From Tubiluchus corallicola (taxonomy: Eukaryota; Priapulida; Priapulimorpha; Priapulimorphida; Tubiluchidae), in NCBI GenBank assembly GCA_030141605.1, contig JAQGDQ010000231.1, positions 188,001 to 227,500 of the forward strand: a stretch of DNA of 39,500 bases. The letters are read 5' to 3'. Below, piece after piece: positions 20,043 to 37,617 of the stretch. Numbering within the stretch: position 1 is the stretch's first letter; every line of letters starts with the position of its first letter. The translations under genes and the position numbers were made by a program. The notes beneath the pieces are model-generated. The model was not told the DNA's origin and searched no databases. It worked only from the letters and a program-made list of their open reading frames with translations.

Positions 20043-21749
20043 GTCTTACAGAATAACTATAATAAGAGTGTCTACGTTACTTTAACTTACTAGTTTTATA
20101 ACAACGTCTTAAGAAAGTAAATAATTGGCATTTAGTTAAAGTACGTACCTTAGAAGAACTTATGAACGAAGTAAAGCAATGAAACCAAAGTGCACTTTAA
20201 TAAGATCGAGAGATTCGAAAGAAACGCTGTTTTGGAGCAAAAAATCAAAACATGAAGTAAATTAAAGTGCAGATAGAGAAGTCTGAAAGGAAAACTGTAT
20301 AAGAAAGCAAACGATAGCTATTGCTGAAACTTGATCTAATGTTAATGGAGATTGATGGATCTGTCATTCCGAGCATGGTAAACATGTCAGGCTTGTTTGA
20401 AAGCATTTAACTCTTGACAAACAACCAAGAGAGATATAGATTCATTTTATAGATGTTTAGATTCATTTTAGTTCAAAATGTTTTGGCGTAAGTATCTGCA
20501 CGACTGTCGTTGATCTCAAGTTTAGTTTTATTACTCTTTTATTAACTTTTGCAGTGATGAAAAATAAGAAGAGAAGCCGCTCTATAATTAGTGCACACTG
20601 AAAGCCTGAAAATTATGAAAACAAAGTAAGAAAACCATAAATTTACGACGCTTTTTGGCTTACCAGCTTATTCAGTCACGACGTAATGGCATGAAAAGCG
20701 TCTAAAATATTCCTCATATCATGCTGATAAAATTAATTTAGAACGTGGAAAATTATTTGTGCAAAATGTAAAATGCGTATAACAGGCTGCATACTTATAA
20801 AAACAGCATTACACAACAGGGTTGAATGTTAGGTTGCTTTGTAACTGGAATTTAGCCCTTGTAGGAGTGAAAACCCTCAAAAAAGCCCTGAAAATACTCG
20901 GATGAGTTTAAGTTCTTTTACAATGAGAGAAAAACAGAGACAATATGACTTTGTAGTTACGGTGTGCTCTAAATCTGTATATAAGGTCTCTATATAAATA
21001 AAGACTTATAAAAATAGTAATAATGGGTCTGTACGCCATGTATGTATGTAGGTATCGACATTATGTAAACTATTCCATTGACTATCCGTTCTTGACTTGC
21101 AGAATACCAAACTGCATAAAAATGGTTGAAGAAATAACCGAAAATCTTCATTTCTGCCTTTTTGTCATACTTAAGTCCAATATTTTTCTACTAAATTTCG
21201 TCTGCATTATTAGACCATTGACGTTTCTTGGTGTTTCGCTGGCTAAGCCCATGGCTTAAATGAGATGCTAAGTCAATCGTGAAGGCTAACATACCAAAGA
21301 ATAATACATGCGTCTCACCTGGGAGTAACGTCCAATCATATGTACAGGTGCACGTTATTGTACAGGGTGTGCAGTATGAAATGAAGATACAGTAATTATT
21401 AGTGTAGTATGGAGCTTTTAAAAGTGAAATATGCATCGTCTTTTCGCGCAAAAGGGCACCGAAAAACAAAGCAATAATTTAAGAGGTAAAATGTTACTCA
21501 TGCTATTTTTAGCACCGTTTGGCGTATATTTGAGGTAGTTATTTCATCTCACATTCTTAGCTCACCTGTTCACACACATTTCTTTGTTTACTAGCTAGAC
21601 GCTCGCTTTCTTAGTAATTGAAAAGTTTTTTGCTAATTTATTCACTTGTCCAATCATGTGCTTGTGGTTGTGTGCAATTATATGTTTCTTTGATCGTTCG
21701 TTGCTTCATGCGTTCTTGTGATTATTGGATGATCAGTTCAATTAATTTG

Positions 21750-21860
21750 TTCATTGGTTAGTTAGTTAGTTAGTTCGTTGGTCCATGGTTGGCTAGTTAG
21801 TTTGTTAACTGATTGGTTATTTGGTTTGCTCAGTGGCAGATTAGTTGGCCCACTGAGAAT
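21750..21860 (+). repeat. Degenerate TTAG/TTGG simple repeat
   Basis: Starts with GTTAGTTAGTTAG and decays into TTGGTTGG-like and TTGGCC-like words. Low-complexity, noncoding. Confidence 0.6.
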
Positions 21861-23950
21861 TGGCAAAACTGGCATTACGGTTATAATGTGATTCCTGCTC
21901 CTGTAGTTGCCTTGTAGTCATTTATTATGACTTCTAAGTTTCTAAGTTAGCAGAGTACTGGGGCTCTGTACATCGTAATGCTTTATTTCTATTATTTATA
22001 GCGTCTTCATTTGGTAACGTCGAGATAACGTCGGTCTTATGTCCTCTGCCGTACATAATAATAAAAAATAATTTCCCTGAGTAGAAGTTATCTGTTCAGT
22101 GACGCACATTTAACAATTATAGTAGTTATCTCGGTGCATCCATGGACTGTCCATGTGTCCATCAACTCAGCTAATCGCTTGTTAATTTAATCTTTCTGTT
22201 GGATACAAACTTTAAGTTTTTATTTGAATCTTAAAAAACTTGTTTAATTAGTTCTCAGATACTGTTATAGTTAATTGGTTCGCCCCATTGCAAAAACAAA
22301 TACTGAAAATTCTGTTGCTGATTTACGAGGGCCGTCACTATCAAACCAATTACAACCATGTAGTTTTGCGAGTGACCTAATTATTATCAAGTACTAGCGT
22401 ATCATCATTATTTCTGTTGTCATCCGATGATTAATTTGCTGCTTAAATACGAAAAGATGATCTAATTAGGTCATTATTAGGATACTCTTTCTTGCCATAA
22501 CGTGCAGCTCGTCTGCTCTGAGTGATGGTCACATCTTTAGAGCGAACGTAGAACTGGTACAGCGAACGTAGAACTTACCTCGTTTTTTTGTTAAAGGCTT
22601 CGAAATTAAACATGGCATAGGCTATAAATTTAACATGATCACGTCATAAAAACTCATTTGGTTTTCAGAACACGCAATTTAAGTTTTCTGCGTTTTAAGA
22701 TTTCCGATAAGTGTATAAATTACTGACTTCTCAGTGTAATTAGGTAATCATTGTTTAAATTCGTTCTTGCTGTGAAAAATTTCGTTAAGCTAGATTCAAG
22801 CGACTGTTCATAACTATACAGTACGTCTAAGTGTTAACACAGTGAATTACCATTATGAAAAATGTTGTTACTTTTTCTCACTTATTTCAAAATTCGCTGA
22901 TAGGAGAATCAGAACCATAACATTATTCTAAATCTAAAACAAAGAAATTTATCAAAATTTAGAAATAAAATCGACGTGCAAACCTTGTTTCTAAATTCTG
23001 CTAACTTTGTTTGAGATGCCTTGGTAATGAACAGTTTTGTTCCAAACCGGTCGGCAATAAATTCCATTTTGATGAAGTTACATTTATTTGCCAAAAATGG
23101 ATAATAATATTAACATACTGTATGACGACCTGTTTGCTTAATTTATGGAGAAAGCTCTGTTGGCATTCCCATGCAGACTATAATACTGTAAAAAACATAG
23201 AAGGGGTGCTCAGTATATGATACCTAGAAGGTATATGATTGCCTTTGCTAGCCATGCTTACAGTAAAATATTTTTAAACTGACAGTTTGCCAAAAATAGT
23301 GTTTTATTTTACTTAACGTTTATTTGACATTTCGTGATTTTGTTACATGCACTTTTAAAAGATTCGGCCAAGGTCACATGTTAGCCTATTGATTTTCAGT
23401 AGAAAGTCACAATCCTATCTATTTATAAATCAAAAAATGTGTCTGCATCTATAATATCTGGCCAGAGAATTTTGCTGTAAAATACCATCAAAGGTATTTT
23501 GCAATTTTGCATCACCAATAGAAAGCTGGTACATGCACATAGCACTATAAACTGTGTCCATCTTGCACTACACCATTTTCACCATTTCAGATAACATATT
23601 AATCAGTACAGATTTGTGATGCCGAGGTTAACCAGAGGAAAGCCTAATATGGTTTCCTATCATATTATATGCAAACTAGTATGTACAAACTACTAGAGCA
23701 GATGAAAATATCATTATTTCCTGTTCTTTACATATCACGCTAAGATTCTATAAACGGAACCATTTTACACAAATATGTCGTTTCGTCTTTTTTGCTTAAT
23801 TTGTCTAGGCAAAAATTTCCACTTAAATTTTTACTTTTCAGTAAAGTTTTAACAACATAATGTGTAATGAGGATAAAAACATTAAATATAGTCATAATTT
23901 CCTTACAAAATATATTTCTTATTTCTACTATATAATGCGAATTAAAAATG

Positions 23951-23951
23951 A

Positions 23952-24040
<89 letters not shown>
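23951..24040 (+). repeat. (ATT)n microsatellite, about 30 units
   Basis: Essentially perfect ATT/TTA trinucleotide repeat over 90 bp. It produces a spurious poly-leucine ORF tail. Confidence 0.97.
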
Positions 24041-24041
<1 letters not shown>

Positions 24042-24229
24042 AGCAAGACTGGTTCACAGTTAATAACTATTGAGCCACTCATTTCTATTTATGAAATGTT
24101 TATGAAAACAAAGTTACAATAGTGGCACCACAACATGAACAACATTCTTTAGTAGGTACAACAATTAGCTATACAAAGAAATATAATTACTGTGTAATAA
24201 AAAACGCAGTACTTTCTGGCAACAAAATA

Positions 24230-24420
24230 GAGTTACAACGATGACGTCATCAACATGAACATTCCTCAGTAACAATTCATTACGCTAGAAAATCCGGACC
24301 GCCCTCGACTGTTCAAAGCAGTTTCTACGTTGTTGTTTCTTCATGCCTCGGGGATATTTGGCTGTTTTACCGAAGTCGCACGGCACTTGACGCGAAAGGG
24401 CGTCAAATCTTTAACTGCTA
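24230..24420 (+). promoter_or_regulatory. Candidate promoter / 5' region of WDR47-like gene
   Basis: This is a local rise in G+C (CCGGACCGCCC, GCCTCGGGG, GTCGCACGGC) in an otherwise AT-rich interval, with a full palindromic CRE, TGACGTCA, at 24242-24249. It lies 350-550 bp upstream of the first coding ATG of the WDR47-like gene. A short ATG-initiated frame within it stops after about 15 codons and could be an upstream ORF in a noncoding first exon. The role is inferred from position and composition only. Confidence 0.3.
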
Positions 24421-24776
24421 CAACATTACCTTCTGAAGTAGTTTGCAAGGATATTTGAACAAAATTCTATAGAATTGTTATTGTCTGTTACCTGGTGTTA
24501 CTAACACTATATAGCCATATTAGAATTGGACCCAGCAAACTGGTATGGGTAAGGTGTTTGTTATTAGAAATACATAATTTTTTAGATTAGACTTTTTATT
24601 AAAATCAGTGTGAAAGGATTTTTAATTTATTACAAGTTGTATGCATACGCCATTCATACAATAACATCAGTACAAACGTCAGGTAACTTAGCGCGAAATT
24701 TTAAGGTCTTTGTTACATAAGAAATTTTGGATTATTAAGTGATTTCTGTTTTGTTTTCATTATTTAAATTCTAATT

Positions 24777-30016
<5,240 letters not shown>

Positions 30017-31169
30017 TCTTTCTTCATCTTTGGTTTTTTTTCTTGGCACAAAGCAAAACAAAATGGTCTACTGGCTTGAGCAAAATTTCAAGTCATGTTG
30101 TCCAACGTCAAAATGGAACGAATAAGCAAATCTTAAAGTCAGAGAAACATTCTCATGCCTGCTCAGCTAGAAAATGATACTCTTTAATGACTGAACTTAT
30201 TTAAAATCACTCAGTTATTATCACTTTCTTCGAGCCCGGCTGTTATTTTATTCTGCAATGTGAGTCACTGGAGAATTTTTCGTAAGTAAATGAGCTGTGA
30301 CGAACAGCACCAATGAGGATGAGTATTAAGTCCACTGAGACAAGGTGATTAATGTAATTATAAATTTTAAGCAGAAATTTAAAGCTAATTAAAGCACCAT
30401 TGCAGAAGAATTAGACATGCAGTATGTGTTATGTAATTTTCATGTTTTTACCAAAATTTCGAGTTTTTGACACGGGAATTGGGTTAGCTTGAAAAGTAGA
30501 CCATAAAACATTACTTTTGTATCTTGACAAATTTAATAATTGTTATACTAATATATTTGTAAATCTGTAAAGCACTATTCACAATTAATATAAAAAATCA
30601 AACAAATGAATAGTATTATGTTTGTTATAGAAAATTGTTGTAAATATCAAGTTTAATTTTAAATTAAACTTTCATGTCTATTTTTGCTGAATTAACTCGC
30701 ATGTACAGTTTAGTTGCGCAATTATTGTTACATTGCGACCTACTTTAAATACTCTAAGTAGGAAATAATAGGGTAAGCCTAACTTTATTTGTTGAGAATT
30801 ATTTAAAATGGTTATACTGTTGCAACCAGTGCGACTGTGAGTATTACAAAACAGATAGGTCTTATAAAACGTCATTGTATTAGATAAGGGTAGCAAACTA
30901 AGTGGCCTTTTCATCTTTCGTTTCCCAATCTATATCATATGCTTTTATGATAACTATTGCCATTATCCTCATTATACGTTTTCATGTGTTATACTCTGTT
31001 GTTATCATATGTAAAAGAACGAATGAAAAGAGTGAAGGAATGAACAAATGAATAAATAAAGAATGGAATGGAATAGAATGGTCATTTTGCATGTGCACTG
31101 AAAGTTCGTTAAGGCATTTGACAGCCAAGTTCACTTATATTTGTCAATATAGTAGGATTAATTTCTTGA
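30017..31169. other. Presumed 3'UTR and intergenic sequence
   Basis: AT-rich stretch after the WDR47-like stop. No other gene or repeat is recognised before the inverted repeat at 31170. Confidence 0.5.
31051..31060 (+). terminator. Candidate WDR47-like poly(A) signals
   Basis: Two overlapping AATAAA hexamers (AATAAATAAA), about 1 kb downstream of the WDR47-like stop codon. No perfect AATAAA was noticed closer on this strand, but variant signals could be used. Confidence 0.3.
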
Positions 31170-32310
31170 CTTACTCCAAAAAAATTGCAAGAAAACCCTT
31201 TATGGTGAATTCTTGTAGTACATGGTCCAGAGAATAACATGTCAAAAGTAGGCCGAAATTGGAACATTACAAAGGGTCTCACTATGACGTCAAAAATGGC
31301 TGCCATTTCACCAAAATGAACTGGTAATTAGTCCATCAGAATGGTAACAAAATTGCTCATTCTGACTTAAAAGTGGGAAATTTTGCACAGTGCCGCAGGC
31401 GATTAATTTTGGTTATGAAATCAATCGAGGGATGTCCAGTATGGCCGTAATTTTCAAAATGGCCGACGATATACCTGTTGCTAGCTTATAAGGACTATAT
31501 CATAGCTATTACAAAAGATAAGATGGTGATTTTGGTGTCTAAATAATAGCAAATATAGGTTTTCAAGGCCAGTGAATCCATATCTGCTGCTTAAATGCAC
31601 CTACATAACTTCACGTCAAGATAAGATGGCGGCAAGTGTTGGGCAAAATGACAGAATTACTCATTTTGCCCTTAAAAGCATGAAACTTTGCATAATGCTA
31701 GTACCCAGCCGGTTGATAATTGTATACTTATTATAGTAATTATAGAGCAATTGGAGACTACTTACTAATGTTATTTTTAAAACATATCTAGGCACTGAAA
31801 TCATCCTACCTGCAACCGAACATTCGATATGGCCAATAAATTACAGGAGCGCCAGTTTGTGCAGCCATCTTTACGGCCTTTTTGAAATCCTAAATGAGGC
31901 GATGTTATAAAAGGATAAAGCGTCAATATGGATAATAATTTAAAGTGGGCTTCTGACCTTGAAAACCTGTGTTTACACAGCGAAATTACCATCCTGTCTG
32001 CTCTCGTAGCTAAGATATGGCACTTATAATCTAGCAACCGCCATCTTGTCGGCCGTTTTAAAAATTGCCGCCATATTGGGTGACTTTTCATTGACTACAT
32101 AAACAAAACCGTGATGGATTCTAGCATTATGCAAAGTTTCATGTTTTAGGAAAAAATGAGCAATTTTTTTACTATTCCAGTAGCCTATTCATTTTTGGCA
32201 AATGGCCCTTTGTGATAGTCCAAGTCTAGCCTACTTTTGGTATGTTATTCCCCAGGCGAAATACTACAAAACTTCATAAATAGCTTTCCTACAATTTTTG
32301 GTGGTTGAAC
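31170..32310. mobile_element. 1.1-kb imperfect inverted-repeat element
   Basis: The left arm (about 31170-31600) and the right arm (about 31790-32310) are imperfect reverse complements along most of their length. Matching words include GAATAACATGTCAAAAGTAGGC with GAATAACATACCAAAAGTAGGC, ACAAAGGG, AAAATTGCTCATT, GTTGCTAG[CA]TTATAAG and AGGTTTTCAAGG[CT]CAG. A partial extra copy of one module lies at about 31620-31700. The arms carry several AAAATGGC / ATGGCGGC motifs, one a perfect AAGATGGCGGC at 31623-31633, and a TGACGTCA at 31285-31292. No protein of its own is seen. It looks like a nonautonomous foldback or long-TIR transposon. Confidence 0.65.
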
Positions 32311-33335
32311 AATTTATTTCACATATTGACCCTCCTAAAATATAATCTACCATTATTTGATTATTAGATCAAGCAAGCTGCAAGATGTTAGTGTTTCTGT
32401 ATAATGTACACAAGTTATTAGCGAAAATCATTTCTTGCCTTATTTGATCACGAACAATTTTCTCATCATTCATTATTATCTTACAGTGTGACCATATTAG
32501 GCCTACGTACTTGTAATGTGCATTTGTACTGGCCTACATTTTCATGCAAGAAATTCTCACGTTTCACTGACATGTACATGTATTTTGACATTAATTTTCC
32601 TGTTTCATCATGATTAAGAAACACGCTACAAACAAATGATTGTGCATAAATAGGGACATCTAATGGCTGTTTTGATAACCATCGTCCTGACCCCCTGAAA
32701 ATGCAAAATTGCTAATTAGCCACAAGACTGTTATTTATTGCACAGACGAACAAGAGTCGGACGAGCTGCTTGTCAGCTAGTACATCCATAATTACTGAAG
32801 ACAGGAAGGTGTTTAAAAGGAAAACAGGCGAGTCTAAGTAGCCATTATCCAATCATTAACCACATACACACTGCTGCTGTAAGGCTGATGATTTACCTGC
32901 TTCTACTATTGACAGCCGGAAAGGCAGTTCGGAGGTCGTGTTCATTATATAGTATAATGCTCGTCAGCTTCAGTTTGGATAGCTTAATCTACAGTAAGAT
33001 TTAAAACAGTCAGATCTACAGTGAGATTAGATCAGTTGAAATGATTAAACACTTCCACGTAGCAGTTGTTTGTCACCTGAAAGTACACTTGTGCGATGTA
33101 TATCTACTGGCTGTAAGTGTTATTAATTAATTGGCCCCACGTAAAATCTAACAAATTTTCCTTCATCTTGATTTGCCATTTTCTGTTTAAAATTGTAGTA
33201 ATTTAATATTTCTTGCCTAACTGGAAATATTGAATTATTAATTGCTCTCTTCGAATAAGCCTGTTTTTTTTCTCGAATGTAACAGTTTTCGGTAACATGG
33301 CATAAAATGAATCATAATTAAAATTTCCGATGTCC
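32311..33335. other. Intergenic, no features
   Basis: AT-rich DNA without recognisable genes, RNAs or repeats. Confidence 0.5.
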
Positions 33336-34255
33336 GGTAAAAATGGCGCAGGAAAAAAATGGCACAAATGAAAAGTAGGTAGAAATGGCACAAAGGGAAA
33401 AGCAAAAAAAATGGCAAATATGTTGTACTGATGCAATTGATTTATATAATAAAACTAGAATTCGCTCAGTAGGAATTAGGTCTCTGCCAAAATCGAAAAA
33501 TCCTAAGCTTATTTTTGATTACAAAAATTTAAAACAAAGATAAGCAAGCAAACATGCAAAAAATGCGCCTGCATTGATATTATATAGGCTAGCAAATATC
33601 TTACAAAATATTTGTTCATTAAATAGATTTAGAACCAATAATGCACAAATGTTCCACATAGTGTTTACCTACCTTTTTAACCATTAATTTTGTCGATGGT
33701 AATAGACTAAGAAATAAATACTTATTTACATACCAAGCCACCTTGTAAGGTTATACACATTACTAAGCAAAGGTTATAGACTGGGTTACAAAGTTTTACA
33801 AACGAGAATTTCTTAAAATGGGATTGGAACTAATTCGCAGTACGTTGTTTGTCAAGGTTGAAATAACAAAAAAGAAGTACTAAACATTCCCTCTGAGACC
33901 TCCACGAAGTGATTCACGAATGATTTGTTTATTGTATGTTGTGTTCCGTCAAGTTTTGCGAAAAAAGATCCGCGAAAAGATTCTCAATTTGGCATCCAAT
34001 ACCCGCCTTTCTTCACAAAGTTTCTTGGAAATCTGTTAGGTAGTTTTTGCGTAATAAGCTTACTGCCATAACAGACAAATAACAACCAAACAAACAGTGT
34101 TGAAGCATAATTTCCTTGGCAGAGGTAAAAATAACTATAATAATTATCCCCCACGGTAATCCTTACCCTAAACTCATATTATACTAAGTGTGCCATTTTT
34201 TCCGGTGTCATTTTTTCTGTGCCATTTTTCCGTGTGCCATTTTTACCTACATTCA
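33336..34255. mobile_element. Element bounded by inverted ATGGCAC-type motifs
   Basis: The left edge (33336-33420) has four reiterations of GGTAAAAATGGCGCAGG / AAAATGGCACA-like units. The right edge (about 34188-34255) has the reverse complement in four units (TGTGCCATTTTT and GTGTCATTTTTT type), ending TTTTTACCTACATTC. About 770 bp of AT-rich sequence with no ORF of note lies between. Single units of the motif recur at 3836-3860 and 36415-36450. It is consistent with a nonautonomous element having subterminal tandem motifs; the mechanism is unknown. Confidence 0.45.
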
Positions 34256-34284
34256 AATTTCCATGTACCAAATGCAATAGTGTA

Positions 34285-34312
<28 letters not shown>
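34285..34312 (+). repeat. (AT)n microsatellite
   Basis: About 14 perfect AT dinucleotides, just outside the ATGGCAC-bounded element. Confidence 0.9.
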
Positions 34313-34318
<6 letters not shown>

Positions 34319-35138
34319 GTATAATACTTGTATCTATATGTAATGCACACATTCAATGTTTTTAGAATAATAATGTAAACTAGAGCAGTTTGACTAAAAT
34401 TTCCGCACTTAATTACCTTTGATGCAGATATATAAACAACAGCAGTAATGGAATTTATTTTAGAACAATCTATTGTGAAAATGCACATGACTTGCATACA
34501 TGAACTACTGTCACCGCCTTTTGTTAGTTGCAAATGTAAATAAGAATGAAATACAATTATACCTCGTTCTACATTGTTGCAAAATGTGCTTTTGTGTTTT
34601 TTATCATTCTTACTTCAAATTACTTGTGTTACAAAAAGTTCCACATAATTTTAACTGCAGGATGCTCTGTCGTCCGAGCTGCGAGCTGTCAAACGCACAT
34701 GAAGTTAACATGCTCATGATGCTCAAACGCAATACCGCATTTTAATTCTGCTCGAAAATAAACCTCAGAACTAGCCTACCTGATGGGCTGAGAAAGACGG
34801 AAAGAAGCATTGCATCAGCTAGCTGGTGACGCCGGACAACCTTCTGAAAAGGGAATCTTGCACTTGTTATTTCCTAGTATCATACTTTATGTGTGTTATT
34901 TCTCAAGAACTTAATATCCAATAAACTTTCTCAATTTACTCAGTATAATGTACTCTAGTGTATAATTTAACAATTTCGTTACGCTCAAATAATTACTTTT
35001 AAGTTTACGGCTTCCTTTAGAAACTGTATTACGTTTTGCAAGTTACAAATCGCATTAAAAACCAGTGCTGCAGTTTGAAAATGCTTGCAATATGGTGATT
35101 CTAAGTTGTTGCAAAATGGTAGAATGCAGCGCAGGTAA

Positions 35139-35480
35139 TATGAAGAAGAGATTGAAAGCAAAAGAGGGGGAGAAAGAGAGAGAGTGCGAGAGAAAGACAG
35201 AGTGAAAGCGAGAACGAAAACGAAAGGAGGTGAGAGCGAAAACAAAAAGGGCGAGGAGCGACAAAAAAGATAACAGTGAGCGCGGATAAAAGAGACATTA
35301 AGGATGAAAGAATCTGACAAAAAGAGAGGACCTCAGAAAGCTTTGATGTCTGCAATGAAAAACTGCAGACAAAAGACTGTGGCAAGCGGAATGGAAGAAA
35401 GAAGTGCACATCAGCAAAGAGAGATTGAAGAAAAATTCATATGTGAAAGAGAGATGTAAGGGAGAAAAGGTACCAAAAAA
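35139..35480 (+). repeat. Polypurine (GA-rich) tract
   Basis: GAGAGA, GAAAGA and AAAGAG words dominate for about 340 bp. The three Phe/Ser/Leu-rich reverse-strand ORFs across it are composition artefacts. Confidence 0.75.
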
Positions 35481-35934
35481 GTAAGTGGCTAAAAGGAAGA
35501 GTCGACTTTGATTTTAATTTTAACTCTATTACTCTGCTTTTGCACGGATCCTGCTGCACACTGGAACTAAAAATCGCAACATAAATGACAATGATAATAT
35601 CAATGGTTAATAAGTTACTTTACTTCTACCGGGTATGCTTGAAATGTTGTCCAAAAAACACAAAAAATAGATTTATTTTTCATTTCACAAAGAATATTCG
35701 TATTAGTCCGCATCTCTTTAGTTTGCTATTAATATTAATTTTTTTCCATGCATTTAAAGATACGTTCATAAAAATCAAAGAGGCATGACTATTCAGCTGA
35801 TCGTACTGAAACAACCGTAATAACAAATAACAATAACAAATACATTCCAACTTTATCTTTTTCAAAAATCGTTCAAGAAATCCACCGACAGAAGAAAGCC
35901 GGAAGCTGCTAAGTCGCAGGAAAAAGGTCATAGA

Positions 35935-36055
35935 AAAGAGTCACAATTTTAACTAGGAAAAGTCACAGGAAAAAGTTACAATTAATTTATGGTGGCCGGA
36001 AAAAAGTCAAAATTTTGGTTAGGAAAGAAAGTCAGGTAATCAGTCACAATTTATT
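35935..36055 (-). repeat. GTGACTTTTTCC dispersed repeat, copy 2
   Basis: On the - strand this reads as several TTGTGACT / TTTTTCC units with AAAATTTTGACTTTTTTCC and AATTAATTGTAAC words, matching the copy at 4075-4130. Confidence 0.6.
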
Positions 36056-36524
36056 TTAGTACCACAAACAATTAAAGTAATAAAACAGAAAATATTTTAA
36101 ATCAGTTATTAACTGGTAATACATGACTTGTACTTTTGACAACAGATGTCAAAAGGGTCAAATAACTGTACACAAACACTAAGCAGGATATTCCTCCTCT
36201 GTTGACTATAATTCTACTTTGTGAGCAAAACATTTTGTGAGTTATATCGCTAGTCTATATAATAACTAATTATTTATATAGGCATATTTTGTATGTTTAT
36301 CTGTCCGTCTTTTCCTATCAGAAAAATTAGACTAACATGTCTCGTAAATAAACAGCTTTAGGAGCGGTCTGCGTCCTACTGAGTGCATTTTAGTTTTACA
36401 TAATGTGCCCTTTACCCTGTGCCATTTTTTCCTGCGTCATTAAGATTTTGCCATAGCAAAATCTTACTGTTTTTCATACAGTTATTCATTATTTATTCTC
36501 CGCCACTTTAACGCTTAATAACTC

Positions 36525-37022
36525 CTAAGCCTTGCAAGCTAGGGTCACCAAACTCACAGGGTTGGTAGCCCTGGACGGGGACGTACAACAGTGTAGCAAC
36601 CAGTGACCACTGGTCAAGGGGGAAGGGCAGTGGGCGTTGGTCAGTTTTTCATGTAGGTCCTTTTGGTTTTTCACAAGTATTTGCGTACTGTGGGGTAGAT
36701 GTGCACCTGGGGTTTTAAAAAGCTGGCAAATTTTAAACGCCTGAGTGGGGGCCAAAATGCAAAATTTGGGACCCCCAATTGGTGACCTTTTATATGATGA
36801 GAGCTAGGGACACAAAACTCACAAGGTACACTCTCTGGGCAAAGTTATCTATGTATACACGTGACCGGAGTTGCCGGGTCAAAGGTTACGGAGCGGGCAG
36901 GTCTTCATTTATTTTTGTTTATGATCCATTTGCTTCCATAGTTTTCGGGCTAGGGCCGCAATATTTGGTATGTTGCTAGGTGGTGTCGTGGCCTTGCATA
37001 TCGCAAAATATAGCCAAATTTT
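36525..37022 (+). repeat. Dispersed repeat with two AGCTAGGG-ACTCAC starts
   Basis: AGCTAGGGTCACCAAACTCA (36539) and AGCTAGGGACACAAAACTCA (36802) each begin a G-rich segment, about 260 bp apart, suggesting a diverged tandem duplication that leads into the 142-149-bp array. Related words occur at 4385-4520. Confidence 0.45.
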
Positions 37023-37580
37023 CCGCTAGAGGGTAAAAACCGAAAAATGGGGCTCGGGAACAGAAGTGCACCTAGTGTTGATCAATGGTACCTTGTAGCA
37101 CATCAAATGAAAGGACTCGATGAAACGGATCGAATGACATAGGTTACAATGATAATACTTAACCAGCGACCCCGCTATGGGGCAAAAACAAAAGAATGTG
37201 GGTCGCGAACTGAAGTGCACCGAGTGTGAGCAATGGTACTTTGTAGCACTACAAATGAAACATCTCGATGAGGCGGATCGAATGGCATGGGTTGCAATGA
37301 GAATAGCTTACCCGCGAACCTCACTAGGGGGCAAAATAGGGGGTCGAGGAGATAAAGGCCTTCCAGTGTAGACCGAAATTAGTTTGTAGTACATCAAACG
37401 AAAGGTTTCGATGAGACAAACCGAATGGTGTAAGTTATGCCGAGACTGGTTGATCGCTGACCCCAGGAAGTGGCAAAAACCGAAAAATGGGGGTCGGGAA
37501 CAATGTCTATGAATAGTACCATATCAAATGAAAGGTCTTGAAGAGGCGAATCGAATGGTATAGGTTACAGTGTAAATCGT
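37023..37580 (+). repeat. 142-149-bp tandem repeat, about four copies
   Basis: Copies begin near 37023, 37172, 37321 and 37463 (the last is short). Each carries GGCAAAAAC-like, GGGTCGGGAAC-like, GTAGCACATCAAATGAAAGG-like and GATGA(G)ACGGATCGAATGG-like blocks in the same order. The ORFs at 37026-37220 (-) and 37177-37371 (+) follow from the repeat and are not recognised. Confidence 0.85.
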
Positions 37581-37617
37581 TAACCCTTTAACCGTTAATC
37601 GTTTTTACTTGAATCCC

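Larger units (their letters stand above)
19716..24776. other. Intergenic region between GPCR and WDR47-like gene
   Basis: After the GPCR 3'UTR this stretch is AT-rich and gene-free as far as I can see. Named contents are the degenerate TTAG/TTGG repeat at 21750-21860, a 15-bp direct repeat (AGCGAACGTAGAACT at 22541 and 22561), the (ATT)n microsatellite at 23951-24040, and a less AT-rich candidate promoter at 24230-24420. No LisH or CTLH exon could be found here. Confidence 0.5.
34313..36520. other. Intergenic, low-complexity rich
   Basis: No gene is seen. Contents are a purine-rich tract at 35139-35480, reverse-orientation GTGACTTTTTCC repeat copies at 35935-36055, and a stray ATGGCAC-type unit near 36415-36450. 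Confidence 0.5.

Noticed and set aside
23860-24042. ORF ending in a long poly-leucine run
   Set aside because: The run is the (ATT)n microsatellite read in one frame, with no supporting upstream coding signal.
34985-35409. Three Ser/Phe/Leu-rich reverse-strand ORFs
   Set aside because: They are the complement of a GA-rich simple-sequence tract, with no domain or start context.
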